DNA of 64,000 nt from Pleomorphomonas sp. JP5 (GCF_023721815.1 NZ_JAMDLI010000007.1:888497-952496), one strand, 5' to 3'; counted from the first letter of the stretch, positions 47,610 through 55,677 are shown. Translations and numbers: made by a program. Notes: generated from the sequence alone by a model not told the origin.

Positions 47610-48986
47610 ATGTCCTCGACCGAAGTTCGCTCTCTCTCCACCAATCCGTTGAAGTCCTCGCAGCCGCTCGGTGCCGCCTATGCCTTTCTTGGTGTCGAGG
47701 GGGGCATTCCTCTCCTCCATGGCAGTCAGGGTTGCACGGCTTTCGCGTTGGTGCTGTTCGTCCGCCACTTCAAGGAAACCATTCCCATCCAGACGACGGC
47801 CATGAACGAGATTTCGACGGTGCTCGGGGGCTCGGATCATCTCGAGGAAGCCATCGTCAACATCCGGACACGCGCCAACCCCAAGCTGATCGGTGTCTGC
47901 ACCACGGCGCTGGTCGAAACGCGCGGCGAGGACTTTGCCGCCGACATTGCCTCGATCGTCGATCGTCGCGCCGATGCGCTCGGCGACTGCCGCGTCGTTC
48001 TGGCCGGGACGCCCGACTTCCGCGGCTCGATCGAGGAGGGGTGGAGCGCCGCCGTCACGGCAATGATCGAAGCGGGTACCCAACCCACCGCGCGGCGTGA
48101 CCCCGAGCGCCTTGTCATTCTTGCTCCCAGCCATTTCACGGTTGGCGACATCGAAGTCGTGCGGCAAACGGCCGAGCTGTTCGGTTTTACGCCGGTCGTC
48201 CTGCCGGACATCTCCGGCTCGCTCGATGGCACTGTCCCCGATCGCTGGATACCCTCCGCCTACGGTGGCACCGCCGTTGCCGACATCGAGACGTTGGGGG
48301 CTGCCTGCCATTGCGTCGCCGTCGGCGAGCACATGCGCCGTCCGGCCGAGGTCCTGAACCGCAAGACCGGCCTCGCCTTCACGCTTCTGCCGACGCTGAC
48401 CGGCCTTGCCGCTGCCGATCGGTTCGTCGCCTTGCTCGCCCGACTGTCCGGCCGGCCGGTCCCCGCGTCGATCCGCCGTCGCCGGTCGCAGCTTCAGGAT
48501 GCCATGCTGGACGGTCATTTCCACTTCGGCGGCCGCAAGGTGGCCATCGCAGCCGAACCGGATCTTCTCTACCAGATGGCGAGCTTCTTCGCCGAAATGG
48601 GCGCGGAAACCAGCGTCGCGATCGCTTCGACGCCGGACAGCGCCATCCTGGAGGCCGTGCCGGCCGAGGTGATTGTCGGCGACCTCGGCGACCTCGAGCA
48701 ACGCGCGACCGGCGCCGACCTGCTGGTCAGTCATGCCCATGGTCGTCAAGCGTCGGAGCGGCTGGACATACCGCTGTTCCGCGTCGGCTTTCCGATTTTC
48801 GACCGTCTCGGCGCCCAGCATCGTCGAAGCGCGCTCTACGAGGGCACGCGCGACCTGATCTTCGAGGTGGCGAACACCCTGATCGCCGCCGACCACCATC
48901 ACCCGACACCCGAAAGCCTCGATCCGCTACGCAACCGGGAGACACTCCATGACAGCCGTCCGTCGCCTGAGCCTCGTCGACACTGA
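47610..48986 (+). CDS. nifN: FeMo-cofactor scaffold protein NifN
   Basis: A NifK paralogue of 458 residues. N-terminal NPLKSSQPLGAAYAFLGVE and HGSQGCTAFALVLFVRHFKE are typical of NifN. GAGGAG precedes the ATG at 47610. Its 3' end overlaps nifX by 38 bp, more than the usual ATGA overlap. Confidence 0.97.
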   Translation: MSSTEVRSLSTNPLKSSQPLGAAYAFLGVEGGIPLLHGSQGCTAFALVLFVRHFKETIPIQTTAMNEISTVLGGSDHLEEAIVNIRTRANPKLIGVCTTALVETRGEDFAADIASIVDRRADALGDCRVVLAGTPDFRGSIEEGWSAAVTAMIEAGTQPTARRDPERLVILAPSHFTVGDIEVVRQTAELFGFTPVVLPDISGSLDGTVPDRWIPSAYGGTAVADIETLGAACHCVAVGEHMRRPAEVLNRKTGLAFTLLPTLTGLAAADRFVALLARLSGRPVPASIRRRRSQLQDAMLDGHFHFGGRKVAIAAEPDLLYQMASFFAEMGAETSVAIASTPDSAILEAVPAEVIVGDLGDLEQRATGADLLVSHAHGRQASERLDIPLFRVGFPIFDRLGAQHRRSALYEGTRDLIFEVANTLIAADHHHPTPESLDPLRNRETLHDSRPSPEPRRH

Positions 48987-49437
48987 CGAGGCAACCGATG
49001 CCGCGCCACCGCCCGGCGCGGTGCGCGTCGCCATTGCGTCAACCGATCTCAAGGGGCTCAACGCCCACTTCGGCTCGGCGCCCAAGTTCGCCGTCTACGA
49101 CGTGACACCCTCCGGCTGGAGCTTTGTCGAAGCCGTCGAGTTCGAAGGCAACACCGAGGGCGACGGCAACCACCGGACCGATGGCGACGACCGCATCACG
49201 CCCAAGGTCGACGCGCTCGCAGGCTGCCATCTGTTGTTCTGCCTGGCCATTGGCGGGCCGGCCGCCGCCAAGGCGGTGGCGCAGCGGATACACCCGATCA
49301 AGGCTCAACCGGCGCCGATCGACGATGTGCTGGAGAAGGTGCGGGCCATGCTGACCGGCAGCCCGCCGCCCTGGCTTCGCAAGGTTCTACAGGCGGCCGG
49401 CGTAGGCGCCCCACGCCCCGATTTTGAGGATGACTGA
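48949..49437 (+). CDS. nifX: FeMo-co precursor carrier NifX
   Basis: A protein of 162 residues with a NifB/NifX-type cofactor-binding domain (RVAIASTDLKGLNAHFGSAPKFAVYDV, ITPKVDALAGCHLLFCLAIGGPAAAKAV). It shuttles NifB-co or VK-cluster to and from NifEN. It starts inside nifN, suggesting translational coupling. Confidence 0.95.
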   Translation: MTAVRRLSLVDTDEATDAAPPPGAVRVAIASTDLKGLNAHFGSAPKFAVYDVTPSGWSFVEAVEFEGNTEGDGNHRTDGDDRITPKVDALAGCHLLFCLAIGGPAAAKAVAQRIHPIKAQPAPIDDVLEKVRAMLTGSPPPWLRKVLQAAGVGAPRPDFEDD

Positions 49438-49441
49438 ACCG

Positions 49442-49903
49442 ATGAGCGACATCGCCCCGCCGATTTCCGACCTCGACCATCCCTTCGTCAAGACCTTGGC
49501 CCGCCTCGTCCGCTCCGCCGACAGCTACGGCGTCTGGGAACGAAAGACCGACGGTGAGGTGCTCGCCGATTTCATCGTCAGCCGCGAGGAGCGTCGGTCG
49601 AGGCCCATCATCGACGATCCGGATCCCGACATCATCGACCGCGTGGAGGCCTTCTATGGCGCGGTCAGTCTCGCCGTCGAGCAGGTCACGGGGCGGGTCG
49701 CCTCGCCCATCCTGAAGCTGAACCACGAGGGATTCGGCCGCGTGCTGCTCACAGCCGGCCGGTTGGTGGTGATCTCAAGGACGTTGCGCGACGTCCACCG
49801 CTTCGGCTTCGACGACTTCGCCGCTCTGGCCACTGCCGGCGGCAAGCTGGTCGACGAGGCGACCGCCATGATCGGTCGCTTCCCCGAGGTCGCCGATTTC
49901 TGA
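49442..49903 (+). CDS. NifX-associated nitrogen fixation protein (DUF269)
   Basis: A DUF269 protein of about 153 residues (DHPFVKTLARLVRSADSYGVWERKTD, LKLNHEGFGRVLLTAGRLVVISRTLRDVHRFGF). It nearly always sits between nifX and fdxB; its biochemical role is unknown. ATGs at 49430 (inside the nifX end) and 49442 are both possible; GAGG ends at 49429, so spacing favours 49442. Confidence 0.92.
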   Translation: MSDIAPPISDLDHPFVKTLARLVRSADSYGVWERKTDGEVLADFIVSREERRSRPIIDDPDPDIIDRVEAFYGAVSLAVEQVTGRVASPILKLNHEGFGRVLLTAGRLVVISRTLRDVHRFGFDDFAALATAGGKLVDEATAMIGRFPEVADF

Positions 49904-49936
49904 GTTCTCTCGATCCATCCGAGCTGGAGACATTTG

Positions 49937-50254
49937 ATGGCCGACTACACCACCCGCGACGGTAGTCCCTGGACGCCGCTGTTTCTCGTTTCGATCGACG
50001 GCGGCGCTTGCATCGGTTGTGCGCGCTGCTTCAAGGTTTGCGATCGCGACGTCATGCATCTCTACGGTGTCGACGAGGACGGCGAGATCCTCGGCAAGGT
50101 CGTCGAGGACGATGATGACGACTTCGACGGCGAACTCAATCGCAAGATCATGGTCGCCGACAACGACGGCGCCTGCATCGGCTGCAACGCGTGCGCCCGC
50201 GTTTGCCCGAAGAACTGTCAGAATCACGCGGCGCCCGACAAGCTGGCGGCGTAA
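49937..50254 (+). CDS. fdxB: ferredoxin III, nif-specific (FdxB)
   Basis: A ferredoxin of about 105 residues with two CxxCxxCxxxC motifs, CIGCARCFKVCDRD and CIGCNACARVCPKN, separated by a long acidic stretch (EDDDDDFDGEL). It is the nif-specific type III ferredoxin, probably an electron donor for cofactor synthesis or nitrogenase. Last gene of the nifE unit; the convergent DUF2478 gene ends 15 bp away. Confidence 0.95.
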   Translation: MADYTTRDGSPWTPLFLVSIDGGACIGCARCFKVCDRDVMHLYGVDEDGEILGKVVEDDDDDFDGELNRKIMVADNDGACIGCNACARVCPKNCQNHAAPDKLAA

Positions 50255-50269
50255 CGCCTTCCTCCATTG

Positions 50270-50872
50270 TCAGAAACTTGGCAGAAGCGGCACGATGTTG
50301 CCGCTTCTCGCGTTCGTTCGGGCCAGCATCTTCTGTCGCCGGTCGTCGGTTTCCTGCCACCAGGCGCGTACGACGCGCAGGCGGCAGGCAAGCAGGGTTC
50401 CGATGCCGCCGGTGAACCGCAGCCAGGCGTCCACGTCTTCCCGGCGGACGGCCGTCAGTATCGGAAGGCCAAAGGCGGCCAGCGTGCCGAAGGTGTCCGC
50501 CTGGCCGCCGCCTGTGATTTCCGCCGCGCCGAAGCGTGGGACGATGGCAAGGTCGGCCCGCGCCTCGATGGTTGCGAGGATACGCCTCCTCGTCACGGCC
50601 GCCTCCGCTGGAGAGGGGCGCGCATGCGACTGGCGCCACCGGTCGCCGCCGATCAGATCGACCAGTGTCACGTCTCTGCTCGGCGGTTCCTCGTCATCGG
50701 GCAGGTGGACGATGCCGCCCACTCGACGCCCCGCCGTCTGGAGTTCATCGGCGAAGAAAGCGATGAGATGGTCTACCGAGGCGCCTTCCTCGTAAACGAT
50801 TGCCGCCAGCTCGGACGCATTTATCGCGGCTGGGTCGAGGGTGGGAAAGCGGTCGAGCAGGCGACGGGTCAT
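50270..50872 (-). CDS. DUF2478 family protein, molybdenum-linked
   Basis: A protein of about 200 residues. The pattern IVPRFGAAEITGGG and AAFGLPILTAVRREDVDAWLRFTGGIGTLL is DUF2478-like; this family is found beside molybdenum uptake and nitrogenase genes. Start chosen at the ATG of MTRRLLDRF; a longer frame to 50983 would read through the Mo-box and mop promoter. It is divergent from mop across that box, suggesting shared molybdate control. Function unknown. Confidence 0.75.
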   Translation of the reverse strand: MTRRLLDRFPTLDPAAINASELAAIVYEEGASVDHLIAFFADELQTAGRRVGGIVHLPDDEEPPSRDVTLVDLIGGDRWRQSHARPSPAEAAVTRRRILATIEARADLAIVPRFGAAEITGGGQADTFGTLAAFGLPILTAVRREDVDAWLRFTGGIGTLLACRLRVVRAWWQETDDRRQKMLARTNARSGNIVPLLPSF

Positions 50873-50941
50873 GAGGGGCTCCGTGTCGAATGCGGGCGGC
50901 AATGGTGGGCGCTTCGCAAAGGCCGGGCCAATTGCCTTGAC

Positions 50942-50965
50942 CGTTATTGCTTCGGATATATAACG
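50942..50965. promoter_or_regulatory. Mo-box (ModE/MopAB-type operator)
   Basis: A dyad with CGTTAT (50942-50947) on the left and ATATATAACG (50956-50965) on the right, close to the CGTTATATA / TATATAACG boxes bound by ModE-type MopA/MopB in Rhodobacter. It lies 33 bp before mop and 70 bp before the DUF2478 ATG, so it may control both. Confidence 0.7.
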
Positions 50966-50997
50966 AAACGAGACTTCACGCACATACGGAGAAGGCC

Positions 50998-51210
50998 ATG
51001 CGGCTCTCGGCGCGTAACATCCTGAAGGGCAAGGTGGTGGCTCTCACCCGTGGCGCGACCACCACGCATGTCAAGGTCGAGATCGTGGAAGGCGTGGTGG
51101 TCACGGCTGCGATCACCAACGAGGCGGCCGACGATCTCGGGCTGATGGTCGGCGCGGACGCCGCCGCCATCATCAAGGCGTCCGACGTGATGATCGGTAT
51201 CGAACCATGA
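50998..51210 (+). CDS. mop: molybdenum-pterin-binding protein Mop (molbindin)
   Basis: A 70-residue single MOP/TOBE domain (MRLSARNILKGKVVALTRGATTTHVKVEI, ITNEAADDLGLMVGADAAAIIKASDVMIG). Such proteins form hexamers that store molybdate in the cytoplasm. GGAG lies before the ATG. A Mo-box overlaps its promoter region. It overlaps modD by 4 bp. Confidence 0.93.
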   Translation: MRLSARNILKGKVVALTRGATTTHVKVEIVEGVVVTAAITNEAADDLGLMVGADAAAIIKASDVMIGIEP

Positions 51211-52025
51211 TTTCGCGAACCGAGATTGAGCGCCTGCTGGCCGAGGATGTGCCCGCCGGCGATCTGACCACCGATGCTCTGGGCTTCGGGCACCGACCCG
51301 GCCATATGACCTTCACGGCGCGCCATGACATGGTGCTTGCCGGCATCGAGGTTGCCGCGAAAATGATGGACGGCCTCACCGTCGTTCTTCACGCAAAGGA
51401 CGGAGATTGGCTGCCCGCCGGGACGGCCATTCTGGAGGCGCGTGGACCAGCCTCCGCCTTGCACCGTGCCTGGAAGGCGGCGCAGACGCTTCTCGAGATC
51501 CTGTCGGGCATCGCCTCGGCCACTCGCGCCGTGGTCGAGGCGGCGGCCCCTCTTCCGGTCGCCACCACGCGAAAGACGGTGCCCGGCGCCCGTGCCCTGT
51601 CGCAACTGGCCGTCCGGGCCGGTGGCGGCATTCTTCACCGCCATGGTCTGTCGGAGACCATCCTCGTCTTCCCGGAACACCGCCTGTTCCTTGGTGGCGA
51701 GAGCCTGTCCGACATCGCAGCTCGCCTCCGACGAACCCAGCCCGAGAAAGCGCTGACAGTCGAGGTCGGCACGATCGACGAGGCGGTCGAGGCGGCTGTC
51801 GCCGGCTTCGATGTAGTCCAGCTCGAGAAGTTTGCGCCCGAGGCGGTGGCCGAACTGGTCGATCGTCTGCCGGAAAGGGGCAAGCGGGCTCGTATCGGTG
51901 CGGCCGGCGGCATCGACCCGGCCAACGCGGCCGCCTATGCTGCGGCCGGCGCCGACTTCATCGTCACGTCCTGGCCCTACACCGCTCGTCCTCGCGACGT
52001 CGCGGTTCGCCTGTTTGCCGACTGA
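51207..52025 (+). CDS. modD: molybdenum utilisation protein ModD
   Basis: A protein of 272 residues with the quinolinate/nicotinate phosphoribosyltransferase fold (EDVPAGDLTTDALG, ATTRKTVPGARALSQLAVRAGGG, VEVGTIDEAVEAAVAGFDVVQLEKF). ModD proteins are encoded with molybdate transport or storage genes; the reaction is uncertain. Pairing with mop by a 4-bp overlap separates it from the NAD-pathway NadC. Confidence 0.88.
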   Translation: MISRTEIERLLAEDVPAGDLTTDALGFGHRPGHMTFTARHDMVLAGIEVAAKMMDGLTVVLHAKDGDWLPAGTAILEARGPASALHRAWKAAQTLLEILSGIASATRAVVEAAAPLPVATTRKTVPGARALSQLAVRAGGGILHRHGLSETILVFPEHRLFLGGESLSDIAARLRRTQPEKALTVEVGTIDEAVEAAVAGFDVVQLEKFAPEAVAELVDRLPERGKRARIGAAGGIDPANAAAYAAAGADFIVTSWPYTARPRDVAVRLFAD

Positions 52026-52040
52026 TACCGCCTCCGTCGG

Positions 52041-52094
52041 GTTTCGCCCAAAAGGTCGAAACCCGCTTGAACTGGACAAGTCCAGATCAAGCGG
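52041..52094. repeat. tandem palindromes after modD
   Basis: Two hairpins in series: GTTTCG/CGAAAC at about 52041-52062, then a 32-bp near-perfect palindrome at 52063-52094 (arms CCGCTTGA and TCAAGCGG, inner arms CTGGAC and GTCCAG). They resemble dispersed intergenic repeats of Hyphomicrobiales and may also end modD transcription. Confidence 0.55.
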
Positions 52095-52107
52095 AGCAGG
52101 TATGAGC

Positions 52108-52123
52108 CGGCACGCCCTTTGCG
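52108..52123 (+). promoter_or_regulatory. sigma-54 promoter of nifQ
   Basis: CGGCACGCCCTTTGCG has GG-N10-GC and differs from the consensus only at the first T. It lies about 83 bp before the nifQ ATG. No TGT-N10-ACA site was found upstream of it; the only one is downstream at 52171. Confidence 0.75.
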
Positions 52124-52150
52124 CTGATCCCCTCCAGACGCTCCCGAACT

Positions 52151-52180
52151 CCGACAAGACGGCTTCGTCTTGTCGGTTTT
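52151..52180 (+). terminator. terminator-like hairpin in the nifQ leader
   Basis: A 10-bp stem, CCGACAAGAC (52151-52160) with GTCTTGTCGG (52167-52176), a 6-nt loop, then TTTT. It looks like a rho-independent terminator for modD but lies downstream of the predicted nifQ sigma-54 start, and its right arm overlaps a NifA site. Confidence 0.65.
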
Positions 52181-52186
52181 CCGACA
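52171..52186 (+). promoter_or_regulatory. NifA site in the nifQ leader
   Basis: TGTCGGTTTTCCGACA fits the extended TGTCG-N6-CGACA form and is identical to the site at 52852. It lies 19 bp before the nifQ ATG and downstream of the predicted -12 element, an unusual position. Confidence 0.75.
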
Positions 52187-52205
52187 GAGTTGAAGGAGGT
52201 GACAC

Positions 52206-52835
52206 ATGCCGGCCTCGATCTTTGCGCGCCACTACTCGACGCTCAGCGCCGCGGCCCGCCCGGCGCGGGACGACGCGGAGGCGTTTGACAACCATGTGCT
52301 CGCCTCGATTCTCGCTGCGGCGCTGACCGAGGAGGCGACGTCAGGAATCGGCGCCATCGACGGTCTCGGTCTGTCGCAAACCGAGCTCGATCGGCTCGTT
52401 TGTCACTGCTTCCCAAGCTATGCCGCCACTGAGCTTGCTGGTTTTGAGCCAGGCGAGCCGGCGGAAGAGGAAGCGCTCCTTGTCGATCTCCTCTTGGCGC
52501 ATCGCTCCGGTCCAGAGCCCGTGGCGACCTGGCTTGCCACCCTGATCGCGCGAAGAGCCATGCGGCCGGATCATCTCTGGCAGGACTTGGGGCTGAACGA
52601 CCGTGGTGAGCTCAACCGTCTGCTCGCTCGCCATTTCCAAACGCTGCACACCGGCAACACGGGCAATATGCGCTGGAAGAAGTACTTCTACCGTGTGCTT
52701 TGCGAGGCTGAGGGTTTCTCGCTCTGCGCCGCGCCCTCCTGCGCCGTCTGCACCGACTTCAACGACTGTTTCGGCGCCGAAGACGGCCTGAGCCGACTCG
52801 CCGACCTCCGCCGCCGCGTGGAACAGGCGGCATGA
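52206..52835 (+). CDS. nifQ: nitrogen fixation protein NifQ
   Basis: A protein of 209 residues thought to deliver molybdenum, as a Mo-Fe-S cluster, to FeMo-co synthesis. The diagnostic C-terminal segment is MRWKKYFYRVLCEAEG followed by C-x4-C-x2-C-x5-C (CAAPSCAVCTDFNDC). AAGGAGG lies before the ATG. Placement right after mop-modD joins molybdenum storage to cofactor assembly. Confidence 0.95.
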   Translation: MPASIFARHYSTLSAAARPARDDAEAFDNHVLASILAAALTEEATSGIGAIDGLGLSQTELDRLVCHCFPSYAATELAGFEPGEPAEEEALLVDLLLAHRSGPEPVATWLATLIARRAMRPDHLWQDLGLNDRGELNRLLARHFQTLHTGNTGNMRWKKYFYRVLCEAEGFSLCAAPSCAVCTDFNDCFGAEDGLSRLADLRRRVEQAA

Positions 52836-52851
52836 AATCTGTCCGGCGACA

Positions 52852-52867
52852 TGTCGGTTTTCCGACA
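52852..52867 (+). promoter_or_regulatory. NifA upstream activator sequence for nifIscA
   Basis: TGTCGGTTTTCCGACA, identical over 16 bp to the nifQ-leader site. It lies about 40 bp upstream of the -24 element, closer than usual. Confidence 0.8.
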
Positions 52868-52905
52868 CACGGCTCAGAGATGCTTAAATTCAAGGGCTTA
52901 GAACA

Positions 52906-52921
52906 TGGCATGAGCCATGCA
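52906..52921 (+). promoter_or_regulatory. sigma-54 promoter of nifIscA-nifW-draTG
   Basis: TGGCATGAGCCATGCA has the GG-N10-GC core and TGGCA at -24; the -12 side reads ATGC instead of TTGC. It lies 44 bp before the nifIscA ATG. Confidence 0.65.
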
Positions 52922-52964
52922 GTCTCAGTTTCGACCCTTCGTTTCCGGGATGTGAGGACTGACC

Positions 52965-53285
52965 ATGATCGAACTCACCGAAAGCGCTGCCGATGCCGTG
53001 CGAACTGCTCTCGCCGGCGCCGACGGGCAGGCCGAGGGCCTGCGTATCATCGTCGAGGCCGGAGGCTGTGCCGGCCTCCGCTACCGCTTGGGCCTGGAGA
53101 CGGACGAACGGCCCGGCGATCTCGTGGTGGAGCAGGGCGGCGTCCGGCTCTATCTCGATCTGCTGACCCAGCGCCATGTCGACGGACTGGTCGTCGACTT
53201 CATCGATGGCGTCGAGCAATCCGGCTTCGTCTTCGACAATCCGAACGCCGCGTCCCGCTGCTCCTGCGGCAAGTCCTTCTGTTGA
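52965..53285 (+). CDS. IscA-like iron-sulfur assembly protein of the nif cluster
   Basis: A 106-residue A-type carrier (HesB/IscA). The cluster-binding cysteines are C35 in EAGGCAGLRY and C99 and C101 in RCSCG, with an extra C106 at the end. It likely supplies clusters to nitrogenase proteins. It has its own NifA site and -24/-12 promoter and is followed 8 bp later by nifW. Confidence 0.92.
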   Translation: MIELTESAADAVRTALAGADGQAEGLRIIVEAGGCAGLRYRLGLETDERPGDLVVEQGGVRLYLDLLTQRHVDGLVVDFIDGVEQSGFVFDNPNAASRCSCGKSFC

Positions 53286-53293
53286 GAGGCGCC

Positions 53294-53674
53294 ATGTCCT
53301 GTCCTATCGATCGCCCCGTTCCCGACGCCGCAGGCATCCTTGAGAGGATGAGAAGCCTTTCCTCGGCCGAGGACTTCTTCGATGTCCTAGGCGTTCGCTT
53401 CGATCCCGAGCGCCTGGCCGTCTGCCGCCTGCATGTCATGAAGCGCATGGGGGAGATGCTGGCCGGTGACGATCTCGAGGATTTGCCCGATGCGGTCGCC
53501 GCCGCGCGCGCCCGCTCCATGCTGGAGCGGGCCTATCGGGAGTTCTCCGGCGCTTCGCCGCTCGAGAAGCGACTTTTCAAGGTACTGAAGGACCGCGACC
53601 CCAGCCGACCTGCCGCGCCGCGTCGTCCCTTCGTGCCGCTCGGCGATGCCCTGCGACCGATCGACGGCAGCTGA
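53294..53674 (+). CDS. nifW: nitrogenase-stabilising protein NifW
   Basis: A 126-residue NifW protein (MRSLSSAEDFFDVLGVRFDPERLAVCRLHVMKRMGEML, YREFSGASPLEKRLFKVLKDR). It protects or matures the MoFe protein. The ATG at 53294 follows GAGAGG; the long frame upstream is not part of the gene. 28 bp before the draT start chosen here. Confidence 0.95.
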   Translation: MSCPIDRPVPDAAGILERMRSLSSAEDFFDVLGVRFDPERLAVCRLHVMKRMGEMLAGDDLEDLPDAVAAARARSMLERAYREFSGASPLEKRLFKVLKDRDPSRPAAPRRPFVPLGDALRPIDGS

Positions 53675-53702
53675 TCCTCGGGACTTTGGAGCGGTCTTCA
53701 TC

Positions 53703-54542
53703 GTGAGTGAAGCGACGGTCTGCCAGGAAGGAACGCCGGATGGCGGTCTGATCGGCCATTCGACCAACCTGGTCGGCTTGCCGACGGTTTTTCTTGCCGA
53801 CGTCGCCTTCAACGCCCGTCCGGTTCCCGTCCATGTCTCCGGTGTACGGGAGATGAACGGAGGACTGTTCGAAATGCTAGGGCTCGCCGCGGACCTGACC
53901 GAAGCGGGCGATGCCTTCGCCGCCTACATGATGGCGATGTTCGGCATCGATCGCGAGCAGCGCGAGCCGGGAAACGCGTCGGTGCGCCGTCGTTATCGCT
54001 CGTCCTATCTGCGGCTGATCAAGGGCTGGGGATACGACAGCAACGGACCGGAGGGCGCGGTGCTGAAGGGCTGGGTGGAGAGTCGCTTCGGCATCTTTCC
54101 GACATTTCACCGGGAACGTCTGGTGAGGCAGGCGCCGGCCGCTTGGGCGGCCTATGTGGCCGAGAAGATGTCGAGCCGCTTCCACAACAACGCGATCATG
54201 GCCCAGCTCGACCTGCTCTACGAGTTCTGCCAGTGGGCGCTCGTCCGCTTCGCCTCTCCGACGGAGACACACCTGACGCTTCATCGCGGTGTCAACGACT
54301 TCAACGAGCATCCCATCCGGCAGCGGATCGATCGACGCCGGATCGTCATGCGCCTCAACAGCCTGTCGTCCTTCACCGCCGAGCGCGACATTGCGGACTG
54401 CTTCGGCGATGTCATTCTTACGGCACGGGTGCCGCGTGAGAAGATCCTGTTCTTCAATACGCTGATGGCCTCTCACCCCCTCAAGGGCGAAGGCGAGTAT
54501 CTGGTGATTGGCGGCGACTACGAACTCAGTGTGTCCCGATGA
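53703..54542 (+). CDS. draT: NAD+-dinitrogen-reductase ADP-ribosyltransferase
   Basis: A 279-residue enzyme that ADP-ribosylates NifH on Arg and shuts off nitrogenase after ammonium or darkness. Conserved parts are STNLVGLPTVFLADVAFNARPVPVHV at the N-terminus and LTLHRGVNDFNEHPI, RLNSLSSFTAERDIADCFGD and EYLVIGGDYEL. GTG 53703 gives a family-sized protein; an in-frame ATG at 53646 would overlap nifW by 29 bp. Its target residue, Arg102 of NifH, is intact in this window. Confidence 0.93.
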   Translation: MSEATVCQEGTPDGGLIGHSTNLVGLPTVFLADVAFNARPVPVHVSGVREMNGGLFEMLGLAADLTEAGDAFAAYMMAMFGIDREQREPGNASVRRRYRSSYLRLIKGWGYDSNGPEGAVLKGWVESRFGIFPTFHRERLVRQAPAAWAAYVAEKMSSRFHNNAIMAQLDLLYEFCQWALVRFASPTETHLTLHRGVNDFNEHPIRQRIDRRRIVMRLNSLSSFTAERDIADCFGDVILTARVPREKILFFNTLMASHPLKGEGEYLVIGGDYELSVSR

Positions 54543-54588
54543 GGCGGCTCGTCCTCACGGGCTGTTCTGTCGGCAACGGGAGGCCGGC

Positions 54589-55470
54589 ATGATCGATGTC
54601 GGTGTCGCGGATCGGGCTCTCGCCGCTTTTCTCGGTCTCGCCATCGGCGATGCGCTCGGCGCGACTGTGGAGTTCATGACACCGCGAGAGATCGCGGTCG
54701 AGCATGGCCTATTGTGCGACATCGTCGGTGGTGGCTGGCTGCGCCTCAAGGCCGGCGCGGTGACGGACGATACGGCCATGTCGCTCGCCCTGGGCCGTTC
54801 GCTCGCCCGCAAGGGCGAGCTCGATCTCACCGATCTCTGCGAAGAGTTTGCCGCCTGGCTGAGGTCGGGGCCGCCCGACGTCGGCAACACCTGCCGGCGC
54901 GGTATCCGCCGCTACATTCAGCGTGGCATCGTGATCGGCCCGCCGAACGAGGGCGATGCGGGAAACGGGGCCGCCATGCGCGTTCTGCCGGCGGCGATCG
55001 CCAGCTATCGCGATCCGGTGCGCGCCCGTCGCTGGGCGGTGGAGCAGGGCCACGTCACCCACAATCATCCGCTGTCGGATGCCGCTTGCGACACCCTGGC
55101 CGGCATGTTGGCCGCGCTGATTTCCGGAGGAGGGCGGGCCGTTGCCGCGCGACTGGCGGACGGTCTGGTCGGCCGCTATCCGACCTTCCGCTTCGTTCCC
55201 TATCGAGGACTGTCGTCCGCCTATGTCGTCGACACGCTTCAGACCGTGTTCGATGGCTACTTTGCCACCGATACCTTCGAGGATTGTCTGATTCGCACCG
55301 TCAATCATGGTGGCGACGCGGACACCACCGGGGCAATCGTCGGCGCCTTGGCCGGCGCTACCTATGGTCTCGAAGCGATTCCGAGGCGTTGGCTGAAGGC
55401 GCTCGATCGCGACGCGGCCACGGCGATCAGGGCCTTGGTGCCGCCTCTGCTGGCGGTCGCCAAGCGCTGA
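54589..55470 (+). CDS. draG: ADP-ribosyl-[dinitrogen reductase] hydrolase
   Basis: A 293-residue ADP-ribosylglycohydrolase that removes the DraT modification and restarts NifH. Metal-binding motifs are GAVTDDTAMSLA, QGHVTHNHPLSDAACD and HGGDADTTGAI. GGGAGG lies before the ATG at 54589. It follows draT by 46 bp. Length matches the Rhodospirillum enzyme. Confidence 0.96.
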   Translation: MIDVGVADRALAAFLGLAIGDALGATVEFMTPREIAVEHGLLCDIVGGGWLRLKAGAVTDDTAMSLALGRSLARKGELDLTDLCEEFAAWLRSGPPDVGNTCRRGIRRYIQRGIVIGPPNEGDAGNGAAMRVLPAAIASYRDPVRARRWAVEQGHVTHNHPLSDAACDTLAGMLAALISGGGRAVAARLADGLVGRYPTFRFVPYRGLSSAYVVDTLQTVFDGYFATDTFEDCLIRTVNHGGDADTTGAIVGALAGATYGLEAIPRRWLKALDRDAATAIRALVPPLLAVAKR

Positions 55471-55677
55471 TTTCATCGCGCCGTGACACGCGTGCCTGGC
55501 GTTTGTCGGCGAGGCATCCGGGCAAGCCACTGTCCGGCCCAGATCGTTTGAGCCTCCTCTCCATGGAGAATGCCGTGCGCGTTATGAACGTTAAGGTTGA
55601 ATAAAGCTTCTGATTGTTTCTGGTTGCTCCGCGCTACCGAGATGGGCATTTTGCCGCCGGAACACGGGAACAGAATC

